The position numbers were made by a program, and so were the translations under genes. A stretch of DNA of 34,857 nucleotides from an uncultured Rhodospirillales bacterium (lineage in GTDB: Bacteria > Pseudomonadota > Alphaproteobacteria > CAAGCB01 > CAG-977): assembly GCA_902777205.1 (NCBI GenBank), contig CACYSU010000020.1, positions 1 through 34,857 on the forward strand, written 5' to 3'. Position 1 is the stretch's first letter, and every line of letters begins with the position of its first letter. The notes beneath the pieces are model-generated. The model ran no database searches, was not told the origin of the DNA, and saw nothing but the letters and a program-made list of their open reading frames with translations. Of this stretch, positions 24,922 to 33,500 are shown one piece after another.

Positions 24922-24950
24922 ATTATAGCAAAACCGGATGAAAAATCCAT
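24922..24950 (-). promoter_or_regulatory. Likely promoter of the dgt-to-serS operon
   Basis: A perfect -10 box TATAAT is read on the minus strand at 24927-24922, 33 bases before the dgt start codon. The -35 region is poor (no TTGACA within 16-18 bases). It sits in the only 62-base gap between dgt and the gene before it. Confidence 0.5.
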
Positions 24951-24951
24951 G

Positions 24952-26364
24952 TCATTTTGTCGCGGCGGATTTTTTTGCGCCGCCGTCCTTTTTGCCGAAG
25001 AATCCTTTGATCGCGTCGCGGATCTTTCCGAATTTTTCCCGATAATGGATTTTATCGTTCAAATCGTCAAGGATCATGGACACCCAGTCGCCGACCCAAT
25101 GATCCGTCCTGAACGTCCGCCGTTTCATATCCGGATCGTCGGCGGGATCGGGCAGATTGTATTTCGCGCGGAATTCGTCGGACAGCTGTTTCGGCGATTT
25201 CATCTTTTCCAGCAGCTGCTTTTGGCGCATATAGCGTTTCTTGTCCGCCAGAACGGCTTTATATTTGACGACTTCCATTTCCAACCGCATTTTTTCCGCC
25301 GTATCCATTGTTTCTAAAATCCGGCCGATAGTTTCGTCCGAAAGCGGCAGCATTTGTTTGATGGTCTTTGTCGCATCTTTGTCGATATACTCTTCCATGG
25401 ATTTTCTCGTATCGTCGTCAAGATACTTTTCCGCAATGTCAAACAGATCCTGTTTGTTCCTTTCCGTTTTTTTAAACATTTCAGATATTTGAGGAACAAT
25501 CGACTTTTCGGCGACGGCGGACGGCGGCGTTCCGGATTGATCCCGCGGCTCGACCGACGCGACCGCCGGTTGGATTTTTTGCGGCTGACGTATTTCAACA
25601 GGCGGTTCGGCACACGCGATTTTACGCGTTTGCGGCGGCGCAGCAGCCGCGCGTTCCGGCGGCATCAATCGGGCGTTCTCGGGGACGGAGGCGGCCTTTT
25701 GCCGCAACGCCGCCAGCTTTTGCCGTTTTTCTTCGGCCTTTCGGGCGGCTGCCTCTTCCCGTTGTCGGCGGGCAAGGAGTTCTTTTTCCCTCATTGCCCC
25801 TGCTTGTTCAGCTTGATAGCGGTAATTTTCATCTCCGTCGATAAAAGCGTTTTGCCGTCTAGCTTCATCATACACCCCTTCCATCACTTTGTACGCAATA
25901 TACATCGCCCCGTTTGAACAGGTGTTTTTTTTCACATACGCCAAAGCGGCGGCGGCGGCGGATTGTGCGTATTTTTGATACACGTTTTTATACAAGGCGA
26001 CGTGCGTCAATTCATGTTTCATAACGCTGTCGAATTCGATTTTGTCATTTAGTTCCCTTATCCATTGTTCTATTTGAACCACGAAATCAAGCGACAATTT
26101 TATCTTCAGCACTTTTCTTGAACAATCAATGCTGATGTCATAGTCGAGAGACAATGGAACCGTGCACCCGGAGACTTGTCCATAGCCTGACCCGCCGTTT
26201 TTGCTTTTTTCCCTGTCCTTGCGACATTCCGTTTTCGGGACGATTTCGTACCTGATTTTCGGTTTTCCGGTGATTTCGGCGCGCATCGGGGCGGCCGCCG
26301 CGCGTCCGGCGGAAAAGCAGCCGACGATCAACGCCGCGGCGAAAACAACGGCCTTTCGATTCAT
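24952..26364 (-). CDS. Exported putative zinc metalloprotease with long C-terminal coiled region
   Basis: 470 residues from ATG 26364, which overlaps the preceding stop as ATGA and follows a GGAGG site; an upstream in-frame start at 26385 lies inside the preceding gene. The signal peptide ends near RAAAAP. The N-terminal domain has MKHELTHVALYKNVY (H117, E118, H121), a gluzincin-like HExxH. From about 195 the protein becomes a Lys/Glu/Ala-rich coiled coil, then a Pro-rich linker, then a charged helical tail. It is a longer paralogue of the upstream gene: both share a GCT motif before a beta-strand region and then HELTH. The substrate is unknown. Confidence 0.75.
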   Translation of the reverse strand: MNRKAVVFAAALIVGCFSAGRAAAAPMRAEITGKPKIRYEIVPKTECRKDREKSKNGGSGYGQVSGCTVPLSLDYDISIDCSRKVLKIKLSLDFVVQIEQWIRELNDKIEFDSVMKHELTHVALYKNVYQKYAQSAAAAALAYVKKNTCSNGAMYIAYKVMEGVYDEARRQNAFIDGDENYRYQAEQAGAMREKELLARRQREEAAARKAEEKRQKLAALRQKAASVPENARLMPPERAAAAPPQTRKIACAEPPVEIRQPQKIQPAVASVEPRDQSGTPPSAVAEKSIVPQISEMFKKTERNKQDLFDIAEKYLDDDTRKSMEEYIDKDATKTIKQMLPLSDETIGRILETMDTAEKMRLEMEVVKYKAVLADKKRYMRQKQLLEKMKSPKQLSDEFRAKYNLPDPADDPDMKRRTFRTDHWVGDWVSMILDDLNDKIHYREKFGKIRDAIKGFFGKKDGGAKKSAATK

Positions 26365-26945
26365 TTCCGTTTTTCCTCCGGACATTGGCGGCTGACGTGA
26401 ATGTACGCCCCGTCAGTGTCCATCAGCGCGTTTTTTTGGCTGTCGTCGGCCATCATACGCTTCAAACCGGCCGATGTCGCCTTGTCCACCGCGCCCATCG
26501 CCCTGTTCAGCGTCAAGGGCGGCCGCATTTTATCCAACACGGCCAGCACGGATTTGGCGATTTCGGGGGCGTGGTGTTTCAACACGCGGCGATGCAAATT
26601 CAAATGCGTCAGCTCGTGTTTCAACGTGGCATTGAATTGACACGACCCTTTTTCCAATTCCGTGGATATTTCCACTTCGACGTTTTCCAACCCGACCAGC
26701 AGTTCCAATCCGGCCAAAGTCCCGTCCGGCGCGACCGCGACATTGCCGTACCCCACATAGAAATGAACACGGGTGCACCCCAGATTTTCGCCGTGCGCCC
26801 CCGAACATTCGAAATTTTTGTTTTTATAAACGTAACGCGGCGTCCCTTCGTCGATTTTAACGGAAACGACGGGTTTGACCGCCGCGGCGTCCCCGCCGGC
26901 CGGATGCAAAGCCAACACCATTCCCAACCAAAACGCCCGTTTCAT
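26361..26945 (-). CDS. Exported putative zinc metalloprotease, short paralogue
   Basis: 194 residues with a signal peptide (MKRAFWLGMVLALHPAGGDA). The catalytic motif is LKHELTHLNLHRRV (H110, E111, H114). The region before it, NLGCTRVHFYVGYGNVAVAP and VEVEISTELEKGSC, parallels the longer gene downstream, so the two are tandem duplicates that diverged. GGAGGG precedes ATG 26945. It probably acts in the periplasm. No family name can be assigned with certainty; a DUF922-like relationship is possible. Confidence 0.75.
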   Translation of the reverse strand: MKRAFWLGMVLALHPAGGDAAAVKPVVSVKIDEGTPRYVYKNKNFECSGAHGENLGCTRVHFYVGYGNVAVAPDGTLAGLELLVGLENVEVEISTELEKGSCQFNATLKHELTHLNLHRRVLKHHAPEIAKSVLAVLDKMRPPLTLNRAMGAVDKATSAGLKRMMADDSQKNALMDTDGAYIHVSRQCPEEKRK

Positions 26946-26968
26946 TTTCCCTCCGCGTTCCTTTTCAC

Positions 26969-26997
26969 ATTAAACCAAAGGTTTTGAAAAAAAACAA
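26969..26997 (-). promoter_or_regulatory. Possible promoter of the tandem metalloprotease genes
   Basis: TTGTTT (minus 26997-26992) and TTTAAT (26974-26969) are separated by 17 bases, and start 24 bases before the start codon. Spacing is ideal, boxes are moderate. Confidence 0.4.
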
Positions 26998-27056
26998 TCC
27001 TTTCATTTTCCTGTGGATTCGCTTTGATTTTTCCTGTATAAAGGAAATAATTTTGA

Positions 27057-27938
27057 ATGTTCCACAGGTCGTTTGACAAGGATATGAATCAGGATTCCCA
27101 TACAAAGCCTCCGCCCCGCCCCGATTGTCGGCGGACGGACGACGTTTGCGTTTCCACTTGGAACATCAATTCGATCAACGCGCATATGCCCGCTTTGTCC
27201 GAGTATCTGCGCCAAAACAGCCCCGACATCCTGATGCTGCAGGAAATCAAAACGGAAACGGACGGCTTTCCTTTTCTGGAATTGGCCGCGGCCGGATACA
27301 ACGCGGCGATCGCCGGACAGAAAAGCTATAACGGCGTCGCGATTCTGGCCAAGGAAAAGATCGAGGTTGTGCGCGACAAACTGCCCGACGCCCCCGATGG
27401 CGGAGATCAGGCGCGTTTTATCGAATCGTTCTGTCCCGCCCTGCGGTCCCGTTTCATCAGCGTTTACGTCCCCAACGGCCAGCCGCCGGCGAACGATCCG
27501 GAATCGTCCGACCGGCTGGAATACAAGCTGGCATGGATGGACGCGCTGGCCGCCTATGCCGCAAAGCTGGCAAATCAGGACACGCCGTTCGTCATCGGCG
27601 GCGATTTTAACGTCATTGAATACGACGGTGACGTTTACGATCCGGCGGAATTCAAAAACTCCGCCTTTACCGTTTCATCCGTCCGCGAACGTTTCCGCGC
27701 CTTTTATTACACGGGGCTGACGGACGCTTTGCGGCGGTTTGCCCCGACCGGCGCGTATTCCTATTGGGATTACCGCGGCGGCGCGTTTGAAAAAAACAAC
27801 GGCATTCTGCTTGACCACCTGTTTTTATCCCCCGTCTGGGCGGACAGACTGGTGTCGGCGGTCGTTGACGACGGATTCAGGGGAGTGCCGAAATCATCGG
27901 ATCACGCTCCCGTTTCCTGTCGGCTGTCTTCACTTTAA
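27057..27938 (+). CDS. xth: Exodeoxyribonuclease III family (XthA/ExoA)
   Basis: 293 residues from ATG 27057, which has AAAGGA about 11 bases upstream; ATG 27084 is an alternative that removes nine residues. The endonuclease/exonuclease/phosphatase fold motifs are all present: WNINSINA, DILMLQEIKTE (metal Glu), YNGVAILAK, VIGGDFNV (Asp, Asn), LDHLFLSP and SSDHAPVSC (Asp-His). The family cuts DNA at abasic sites and trims 3' ends in base excision repair. An extra 30 residues, DMNQDSHTKPPPRPDCRRTD, precede the domain and look disordered. Confidence 0.92.
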   Translation: MFHRSFDKDMNQDSHTKPPPRPDCRRTDDVCVSTWNINSINAHMPALSEYLRQNSPDILMLQEIKTETDGFPFLELAAAGYNAAIAGQKSYNGVAILAKEKIEVVRDKLPDAPDGGDQARFIESFCPALRSRFISVYVPNGQPPANDPESSDRLEYKLAWMDALAAYAAKLANQDTPFVIGGDFNVIEYDGDVYDPAEFKNSAFTVSSVRERFRAFYYTGLTDALRRFAPTGAYSYWDYRGGAFEKNNGILLDHLFLSPVWADRLVSAVVDDGFRGVPKSSDHAPVSCRLSSL

Positions 27939-27950
27939 CCAGAGGAAAAT

Positions 27951-29297
27951 ATGGATTCTTCTTCGTCATATACTGCTTTAAAACTGTTCGCGGCATTGTT
28001 TTTCGTCGCCGTCAACGCCTTTTTCGTGGCCGCCGAATTTTCAATTGTGAAAATCCGCCGTTCCAGATTGGAGGAAATCGAAGCGCACGGCAATAAAAAA
28101 GCCAAGCTGGCCATCAAGGTCACGTCGGCTTTGGATTCATACCTCAGCGCGACGCAGCTGGGCATCACGCTGGCGTCGCTGGCTTTGGGCTGGATCGGCG
28201 AACCCGCTTTGGCTGTCATCATCGACCCGCTGTTCGGCCCGTGGCTGAAAAACGACCCGATTTTGATGCATTCGGTCAGCATCGCAACGGCGTTCACTTT
28301 GATCACGCTGATGCACGTCGTGTTCGGCGAACTGGTGCCGAAATCCATCGCGATCCAGAAAACCGAAACGGCCGTGATGTGGGTCGTCCGCCCGCTGTAC
28401 CTGTTCGCGCAAGTGTTCCGTCCGGTCATCTGGGTGTTCGACCATCTGGCAGCCTGCGCGCTGAAAATCATCGGCATCCACCCCGCGCACGAAAGCGATC
28501 TGGTTCATTCCGAAGAGGAAATCAAGCTGATCGCGGGCGCGTCCCAACGCGGCGGCATCATTGATAAAACCGAAAGCGAAATCATCAAAAACGCCGTTGA
28601 CTTTTCCGACAAAATCGCGCGCGAAATCATGGTGCCGCGTCAGGATATGGAATGTCTGTATCTGGAAAACACGTTCGACGAAAACTTTGACATCGTCAAG
28701 GAAAGCAACCACACGCGCTATCCCGTTTGCGACGAGGACAAGGACAACATCGTCGGCATGGTTCATCTGCGCGACCTGTTGATGAAAGAGGGCGAAAAGG
28801 ACATCAAAAAGATGCTGCGCGAAGTCCTGTTCGTCCCCGAAAGCCTGTCGGTGTCCGAAGTCCTGCACACCATGAAACGCCGCCGCATCCACATGGCGAT
28901 CGTCGTTGACGAATACGGCGGCACGTCCGGCCTGATTTCCATGGAAGACGTGCTGGAAGAACTGGTCGGCGACATTCAGGACGAACACGACACGACCGAC
29001 GAAGTGTACGAAAAACGGCTGGACGACGGAACGTTCGAGTTTCTGGGCATGACGCTGCTGGACGAAGCGTTGGAATACATGGGGCTGCGTCCTTTGGACG
29101 AACACGAGGAAGACACCATCGGCGGCTATGTGTTCGGATTGCTGGCGCGCAAACCCAAAGTCGGCGATGTCGTCGATTGCCCGCTGTGCCGGTTTGAAAT
29201 TCTGGAAATCGACGGTTTCCGCGTCAAGAAAGTCAAGGCTTTCATCAAAAAGGCCGAAGACGAAACCGATGACGAAGCCGAGGAAAAGGCCGGCTGA
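27951..29297 (+). CDS. CorC/HlyC-type membrane protein (CNNM + CBS + CorC_HlyC)
   Basis: 448 residues. Order: a CNNM/DUF21 transmembrane domain (about 1-190) with FFVAAEFSIVKIRRSRLEEI and TQLGITLASLALGWIGEP, a CBS pair (about 205-335) with REIMVPRQDMECL and VVDEYGGTSGLISMEDVLEE, and a CorC_HlyC domain (about 350-435). Such proteins are linked to Mg2+ or Co2+ efflux; the older name hemolysin is misleading. AGAGGAAAAT precedes the start, 12 bases after the nuclease gene, so the two are co-transcribed. Confidence 0.9.
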   Translation: MDSSSSYTALKLFAALFFVAVNAFFVAAEFSIVKIRRSRLEEIEAHGNKKAKLAIKVTSALDSYLSATQLGITLASLALGWIGEPALAVIIDPLFGPWLKNDPILMHSVSIATAFTLITLMHVVFGELVPKSIAIQKTETAVMWVVRPLYLFAQVFRPVIWVFDHLAACALKIIGIHPAHESDLVHSEEEIKLIAGASQRGGIIDKTESEIIKNAVDFSDKIAREIMVPRQDMECLYLENTFDENFDIVKESNHTRYPVCDEDKDNIVGMVHLRDLLMKEGEKDIKKMLREVLFVPESLSVSEVLHTMKRRRIHMAIVVDEYGGTSGLISMEDVLEELVGDIQDEHDTTDEVYEKRLDDGTFEFLGMTLLDEALEYMGLRPLDEHEEDTIGGYVFGLLARKPKVGDVVDCPLCRFEILEIDGFRVKKVKAFIKKAEDETDDEAEEKAG

Positions 29298-29315
29298 ACA
29301 AAGTGAAGAAACGGA

Positions 29316-29353
29316 AAAGGGGCTCGCCGCGCGGCAAGCCCCTTTCCTTTTGT
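29316..29353. terminator. Bidirectional terminator between convergent genes
   Basis: AAAGGGGCT (29316-29324) pairs with AGCCCCTTT (29337-29345), with an inner GCCG/CGGC extension, followed by a T-rich tail. It lies between the CorC-type gene and the metallophosphoesterase gene. Confidence 0.85.
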
Positions 29354-29364
29354 CCGCGATCACG

Positions 29365-30456
29365 TCATTTCGCGGGCGTCAGCTTGATCAGCGTGATTTC
29401 GGACGGCGCCAGAAAACGCATCTGCGGCCCCCACTGCCCCGCCCCGCGCGTGACGTAAACGCCGTCGTATTTTCCGGCGAAATATTTGTTCGCCAGCTTG
29501 GTTAAAACGTGGAACGGGAAAATCTGGCCGCCGTGCGTATGGCCGGAAACGGTCAGGTCGGCTTTGTCGAAAAAGGCCGGCGTATGCGACATCATCAGCC
29601 GGAACTGCGAATCCGCGCTGTTTTCAAACGCTTTGTCCGCGTCGGTTTTCACGCCGGAACGCGCGCCCGACGGATCGGGAACACCGGCGACGAACAAAGA
29701 CGGGGAAACGGCGGCGCCGCTGTTTTCAAGGAATGTGAACCCCGCTTGTTTCAACGCTTCCGTCGTTTTCGCGTACCCGACGTAAAATTCGTGATTGCCC
29801 GTGACGAAATAAACGCCGGATTTGGCTTTCAATCCGGTCAGCAGTCCGGTCAAATCCCGTATTTTTTCAACGTCGTCGTCCAAAATGTCGCCGTCCAGCA
29901 AAACGACATCGGGATTTAACGCGTTCGCGCGCGAAACGATCCCTTTGATCTTTTCCGGCGAAACGGTTCTGTGGATATGCAGATCGCTGAGCAAGACGAC
30001 ATTCTGCGCCGTTTTGATTTTATCGGAAACGATTTCGACCGTTTTGACGGCCGGCACTTTCAATCCGCCGTACAAAGCCCACGCGGACGCGACAAGCGCG
30101 ACGGCGGCCGTCGCCGCGTTCAACCGAAGCGTCCAGCCCCGATCCAACGGGGAAACGGCGACGCCCGTTTTATACAGAACCGCCCAAACCGCGTCCCGCG
30201 CGACCGTGAACGTCAGCAGGATGATGCAGAAAATGTAAATGAACCACACCGCCGCGCGCCACACCGGATACGCGCCGCCGAAAACGTTTTCAAACGAATC
30301 GTCCGACAACAGCGGCATACACCCCAAAACCAACGCGGCGACGAACAGCCCCGCCGCCTTTACCGTCGTCATATCCGGACAGTACGCGTACCTGAACAGC
30401 AAGGGAAATGTCACCAGACACCCCAGAAACGAAGTGGTGATCACGCATGAAATCAT
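29365..30456 (-). CDS. Membrane-anchored metallophosphoesterase
   Basis: 363 residues. Three or four hydrophobic helices (1-130) precede a calcineurin-like phosphoesterase domain with all five motifs: SDLHIH, LDGDILDD, TGNHEFY, MSHTP and SGHTHGGQIF. These bind two metals. The layout, N-terminal membrane helices then catalytic domain, matches the YkuE/YaeI-like group; some members act on lipid-linked phosphates. The substrate is not known here. GGAGG precedes ATG 30456. It is a single-gene unit facing the terminator at 29316-29353. Confidence 0.88.
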   Translation of the reverse strand: MISCVITTSFLGCLVTFPLLFRYAYCPDMTTVKAAGLFVAALVLGCMPLLSDDSFENVFGGAYPVWRAAVWFIYIFCIILLTFTVARDAVWAVLYKTGVAVSPLDRGWTLRLNAATAAVALVASAWALYGGLKVPAVKTVEIVSDKIKTAQNVVLLSDLHIHRTVSPEKIKGIVSRANALNPDVVLLDGDILDDDVEKIRDLTGLLTGLKAKSGVYFVTGNHEFYVGYAKTTEALKQAGFTFLENSGAAVSPSLFVAGVPDPSGARSGVKTDADKAFENSADSQFRLMMSHTPAFFDKADLTVSGHTHGGQIFPFHVLTKLANKYFAGKYDGVYVTRGAGQWGPQMRFLAPSEITLIKLTPAK

Positions 30457-30519
30457 AAAGCCTCCGCTTTGTTTGAAATGAACCCGAATTCATTTATATC
30501 TTTTAAAGCTGACTTTAAG

Positions 30520-31851
30520 TCAATATCTTTTTTGGATCAGGAAATACGCGATCATCGCTAAAAACGTCGCCGTTTCCGAAACGGGCATCGCCAGCCAAAT
30601 TCCCGCCGTTCCGGCCAATACCGGCATGAAATAAAACGCCGGCAGCAAAAAGGCGCCCCCGCGCAGCACGGCGAACACCGTCGCCGGCGCCAGCCTTTCG
30701 ACGCTTTGGAAATAGCCGATGCCGGTCAAATTCAAAATAAAGCACGCGAACCCCGCCGCGAAATACGGGAAGCCCTCCGCCGCCAGCCGCGCCGCGGGTT
30801 CGGACGGATCAAGGAACAATCCGACGGCAGACGCGGGGAACAAAGCGAACACGCCCGTCGCCAGCGTGCCGAAAAAAACGGCGGTCGTCAGAGCGACTTT
30901 TTCAGCCTCGATCGTCCTTTGGCGGTTGTTCAATCCGTAATTGAAGCTGATAACCGGCTGGGCGGATTGCGCGATCGCGTTGCCGACCATGAACACAAAC
31001 GGCATATAATAACAGCACACGCCGAACGCGGCCACGCCGTCATCCCCCAAATAGCGCATAAAGACTTGGTTTCCGACGAACATCAGCATCGCCATGGTCG
31101 CTTCGCCCATCAAAGCCGATGAACCGATCCGGCACTGGCTCCAAATATTTTCAAAAAACAGGTGAAAGCCCCTCACCCCGATTTTCAGCGGATAGAACTG
31201 CACGTTCTTTGCGAAAAACTGCAAATACGCGACGGCGATGATTCCGCCCGCGAACACAGACAGCGACGAAGCGAACGCCGCCCCCATGACGCCCCATTGA
31301 AAGGGAAAGATGAACAGCCAATCCAGAAACGCGTTCAAAACGGCCGGAATGATGTTGCACCACATTGCCAGTTTCGGCGCGCCGTCCAGCCGGATGTAAA
31401 ACATGGACGCGATGCCGCAAACCTGAAAAACCAAAGCGGGCACGAACCACACCAGATACGTTACGACCATATCCCGCAAATGTTCGGACGCGCCCAGCAT
31501 CGCCGCCGTTTCATTCGGAAACATCAAAACGGCGGCGACAAAAGCCGTCGCGATCGCCGCGGCGAACAGCATGGATTGCGTGACATTGAAACGCGCCCGT
31601 TTGATTTTTCCTTTGGACAGGGCGATCGACGCGATCACGGAACCACCGATCTCCGTCATCAGCGACAATCCCGTGAAAAACATCAAAAGCGGCACGCAAA
31701 TGTTGACCGCCGCGATGCCGTCGCCGCCGATGCCGCGGCCGACGAAAATCCCGTCCGCCGCCGTCACGGCGCAGGTACTCAACATTCCGGCCAATGTCGG
31801 AAAAAAGATTTTTCCGAACAAAACGGTGATTTTTTCCTTTCCAAAATCCAT
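30520..31851 (-). CDS. MATE family efflux transporter
   Basis: 443 residues from ATG 31851, which has AAGGTG 5 bases upstream; an in-frame start at 31872 would lie within the terminator's T tract. About 12 membrane segments can be counted in two related halves. Typical blocks are FFPTLAGMLSTCAVTAADGI, ADGIFVGRGIGGDGIAAVNI and QSAQPVISFNYG in the second half. MATE proteins export drugs or metabolites with Na+ or H+. A strong hairpin terminator sits directly before the ribosome site, so expression is probably controlled by read-through. Confidence 0.92.
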   Translation of the reverse strand: MDFGKEKITVLFGKIFFPTLAGMLSTCAVTAADGIFVGRGIGGDGIAAVNICVPLLMFFTGLSLMTEIGGSVIASIALSKGKIKRARFNVTQSMLFAAAIATAFVAAVLMFPNETAAMLGASEHLRDMVVTYLVWFVPALVFQVCGIASMFYIRLDGAPKLAMWCNIIPAVLNAFLDWLFIFPFQWGVMGAAFASSLSVFAGGIIAVAYLQFFAKNVQFYPLKIGVRGFHLFFENIWSQCRIGSSALMGEATMAMLMFVGNQVFMRYLGDDGVAAFGVCCYYMPFVFMVGNAIAQSAQPVISFNYGLNNRQRTIEAEKVALTTAVFFGTLATGVFALFPASAVGLFLDPSEPAARLAAEGFPYFAAGFACFILNLTGIGYFQSVERLAPATVFAVLRGGAFLLPAFYFMPVLAGTAGIWLAMPVSETATFLAMIAYFLIQKRY

Positions 31852-31870
31852 CTTTTCACCTTTTTGACAC

Positions 31871-31920
31871 AAAAAAACCGGATAAAATGATTGGTTTTAC
31901 CCAGTCATCTTATCCGGTTT
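31871..31920 (-). promoter_or_regulatory. Terminator in the MATE leader, likely transcription attenuator
   Basis: On the minus strand AAACCGGATAAGATGA (31920-31905), a 14-base loop and TCATTTTATCCGGTTT (31890-31875) pair over 16 bp with one G-U, then a T run. It ends 20 bases before the MATE start codon, leaving no room for another promoter downstream. The leader before it holds CCTC-TTCG-GAGG (minus 31935-31924), a UUCG-capped hairpin, and GGTTT that could instead pair with the AAACC of the terminator arm, an antiterminator-type switch. Confidence 0.65.
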
Positions 31921-31960
31921 CAAACCTCCGAAGAGGATTACAAAACTTGTTGCACCGCCG

Positions 31961-31988
31961 CTTATACAGGATTGAAAAGCGATGTCAA
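31961..31988 (-). promoter_or_regulatory. Sigma-70-type promoter of the MATE gene
   Basis: TTGACA (minus 31988-31983) and TATAAG (31966-31961) with 16-base spacing, placed 3 bases after the stop of the acetyltransferase gene. Transcription would start near 31954 and cross a 35-base leader before reaching the terminator. Confidence 0.7.
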
Positions 31989-31991
31989 GCG

Positions 31992-32552
31992 TTAGTTTTC
32001 GGTTTTCTTAATCACTTTGCACGGGTTGCCCGCGGCGATGACGTTGGCGGGAATGTCCTTTGTCACAACGCTGCCCGCCCCGATGACGCTGTTGTCGCCG
32101 ATTGTCACGCCCTGCAAAATCACGACCGCGCCGCCGATCCAAACGTCTTTGCCGATCGTGATCGGCTTGGCCTTTTCAACGCCCGTCCGCCTTTGTTTCG
32201 CGTCGATCGGATGGTTGACCGTGTAAAACTGCGCGTGCGGTCCGATCAGCGTGTGTTCGCCGATGCGGACATACCCCGCGTCCAAAAACACCGCCCCCGT
32301 GTTCAGGTAAACGCCGTCGTCCAGAAAAACGTGACTGCCGTAATCGCAATAAACGGGCGGGACGACCGTCACCCCCGTTCCGACCGCGCCGAACATTTGT
32401 TTCATCAATTCCGCGCGGCGTTCCCGTTCCGAAACGCCGGTCGCGTTGTATTCTTTCAGCAACTCTTGAATCCGGACGTAATAGCCGGACAGTTCATCCG
32501 ATGTCGCGTCGAACCATTCGCCCGCGCGCTGTTTTTCATATTCCGTTGTCAT
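31992..32552 (-). CDS. Maltose/galactoside O-acetyltransferase family
   Basis: 186 residues, the size of Maa, LacA and NodL. The N-terminal Maa domain (YEKQRAGEWFDATSDEL) is followed by a left-handed beta-helix of hexapeptide repeats: YGSHVFLDDGVYLN, VRIGEHTLIGPHAQFYTVNH with the catalytic His, and VWIGGAVVILQGVTIGDNSV. It transfers acetyl from acetyl-CoA to a sugar or lipo-oligosaccharide. The start overlaps the preceding stop as ATGA. Confidence 0.9.
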   Translation of the reverse strand: MTTEYEKQRAGEWFDATSDELSGYYVRIQELLKEYNATGVSERERRAELMKQMFGAVGTGVTVVPPVYCDYGSHVFLDDGVYLNTGAVFLDAGYVRIGEHTLIGPHAQFYTVNHPIDAKQRRTGVEKAKPITIGKDVWIGGAVVILQGVTIGDNSVIGAGSVVTKDIPANVIAAGNPCKVIKKTEN

Positions 32553-33484
32553 TCAAAATAACGGTACAGGACGTTTTCCGTTTCCTCTTGTTCGACGGGA
32601 TCGTCCTTGTCCACGGCCGCCGGCGCCGTTCCCAGCGTATATACGATCGCGCCCAGCCGTTCGCCGTCCAGCCCGTTCAAAGCCATGGCGCCGCCCGTCA
32701 GGTTCAGTTCCGGCAAAGAAAACGTTTCCGAACCGTCGGATATTTTCAACAGCTTTTTCTGCTGTTTTTTCGCCAAAGGCCGGCTGCTGCCGATCGAAGT
32801 CAGAAAAGCCAGATCCTCGGCCGTGCACCAACCGGAAAATTTCGTTTTTTCCGGTTCGCGGCGGCGCATTTTGAACCACGCCATTTTCTTCAGCCCCGTC
32901 TTGTCCAAAGCGGTATAGACGCGCACCTTGCCGAATTGCGACAACGCGTCGGGAACGTTTTTGACCATGCGGGGCAGTTTTTTGGACATTTTCAGATATC
33001 CGGTCTTTTCCCCGTCAATCTTCATCAAAACGCTGTAAACGACATCCTGCGACGGCAGACGTTCCCAGAAACACGCCGACGGGGAATCGGCCGCGTCCCC
33101 GTCCAAACGCATCCGGCCGCGGTAGTTTTTATCGTTCACGCGGACGAAAAAGCGGGTGTTCGGGTGATAAAAAACGAAATCCGTGTCGTAATCCTTGGCC
33201 AAAGCCGTCGCGTATTTCGACGCCGCGGCGGCGACGGCGCGGGTGTTTCTGTCCTGCGCCGCCGTCATAAAAGCCGGATCGGCGAAAATGTTTTCACGGG
33301 CGAACCGTTTCAATCCGGCGCACGTCCGCGCCTCTTCCGACCGGACGAAATCGCGCATGGCGTCGGACGGCGTTTGCTGTTCAACCGCCGACGCGACGGG
33401 CGTTTCCACCTTTATCACCTCTTGCGCGCGCGCGGAAAACGCGAACGCCAAGCAAACCGCCAGAAGACTCCCGTACATTTTCAT
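32549..33484 (-). CDS. Exported protein of unknown function
   Basis: 311 residues with a signal peptide (MKMYGSLLAVCLAFAFSARA). The mature protein is basic in the middle, with CFWERLPSQDVVYSVLMKID and SGWCTAEDLAFL, and no family I recognise. Two mature cysteines could form a disulfide. It lies 16 bases after valS and overlaps the acetyltransferase, so all three are probably co-transcribed. AGGA precedes ATG 33484. Confidence 0.7.
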   Translation of the reverse strand: MKMYGSLLAVCLAFAFSARAQEVIKVETPVASAVEQQTPSDAMRDFVRSEEARTCAGLKRFARENIFADPAFMTAAQDRNTRAVAAAASKYATALAKDYDTDFVFYHPNTRFFVRVNDKNYRGRMRLDGDAADSPSACFWERLPSQDVVYSVLMKIDGEKTGYLKMSKKLPRMVKNVPDALSQFGKVRVYTALDKTGLKKMAWFKMRRREPEKTKFSGWCTAEDLAFLTSIGSSRPLAKKQQKKLLKISDGSETFSLPELNLTGGAMALNGLDGERLGAIVYTLGTAPAAVDKDDPVEQEETENVLYRYFE

Positions 33485-33500
33485 GCGCTTTTCCTTTCGA

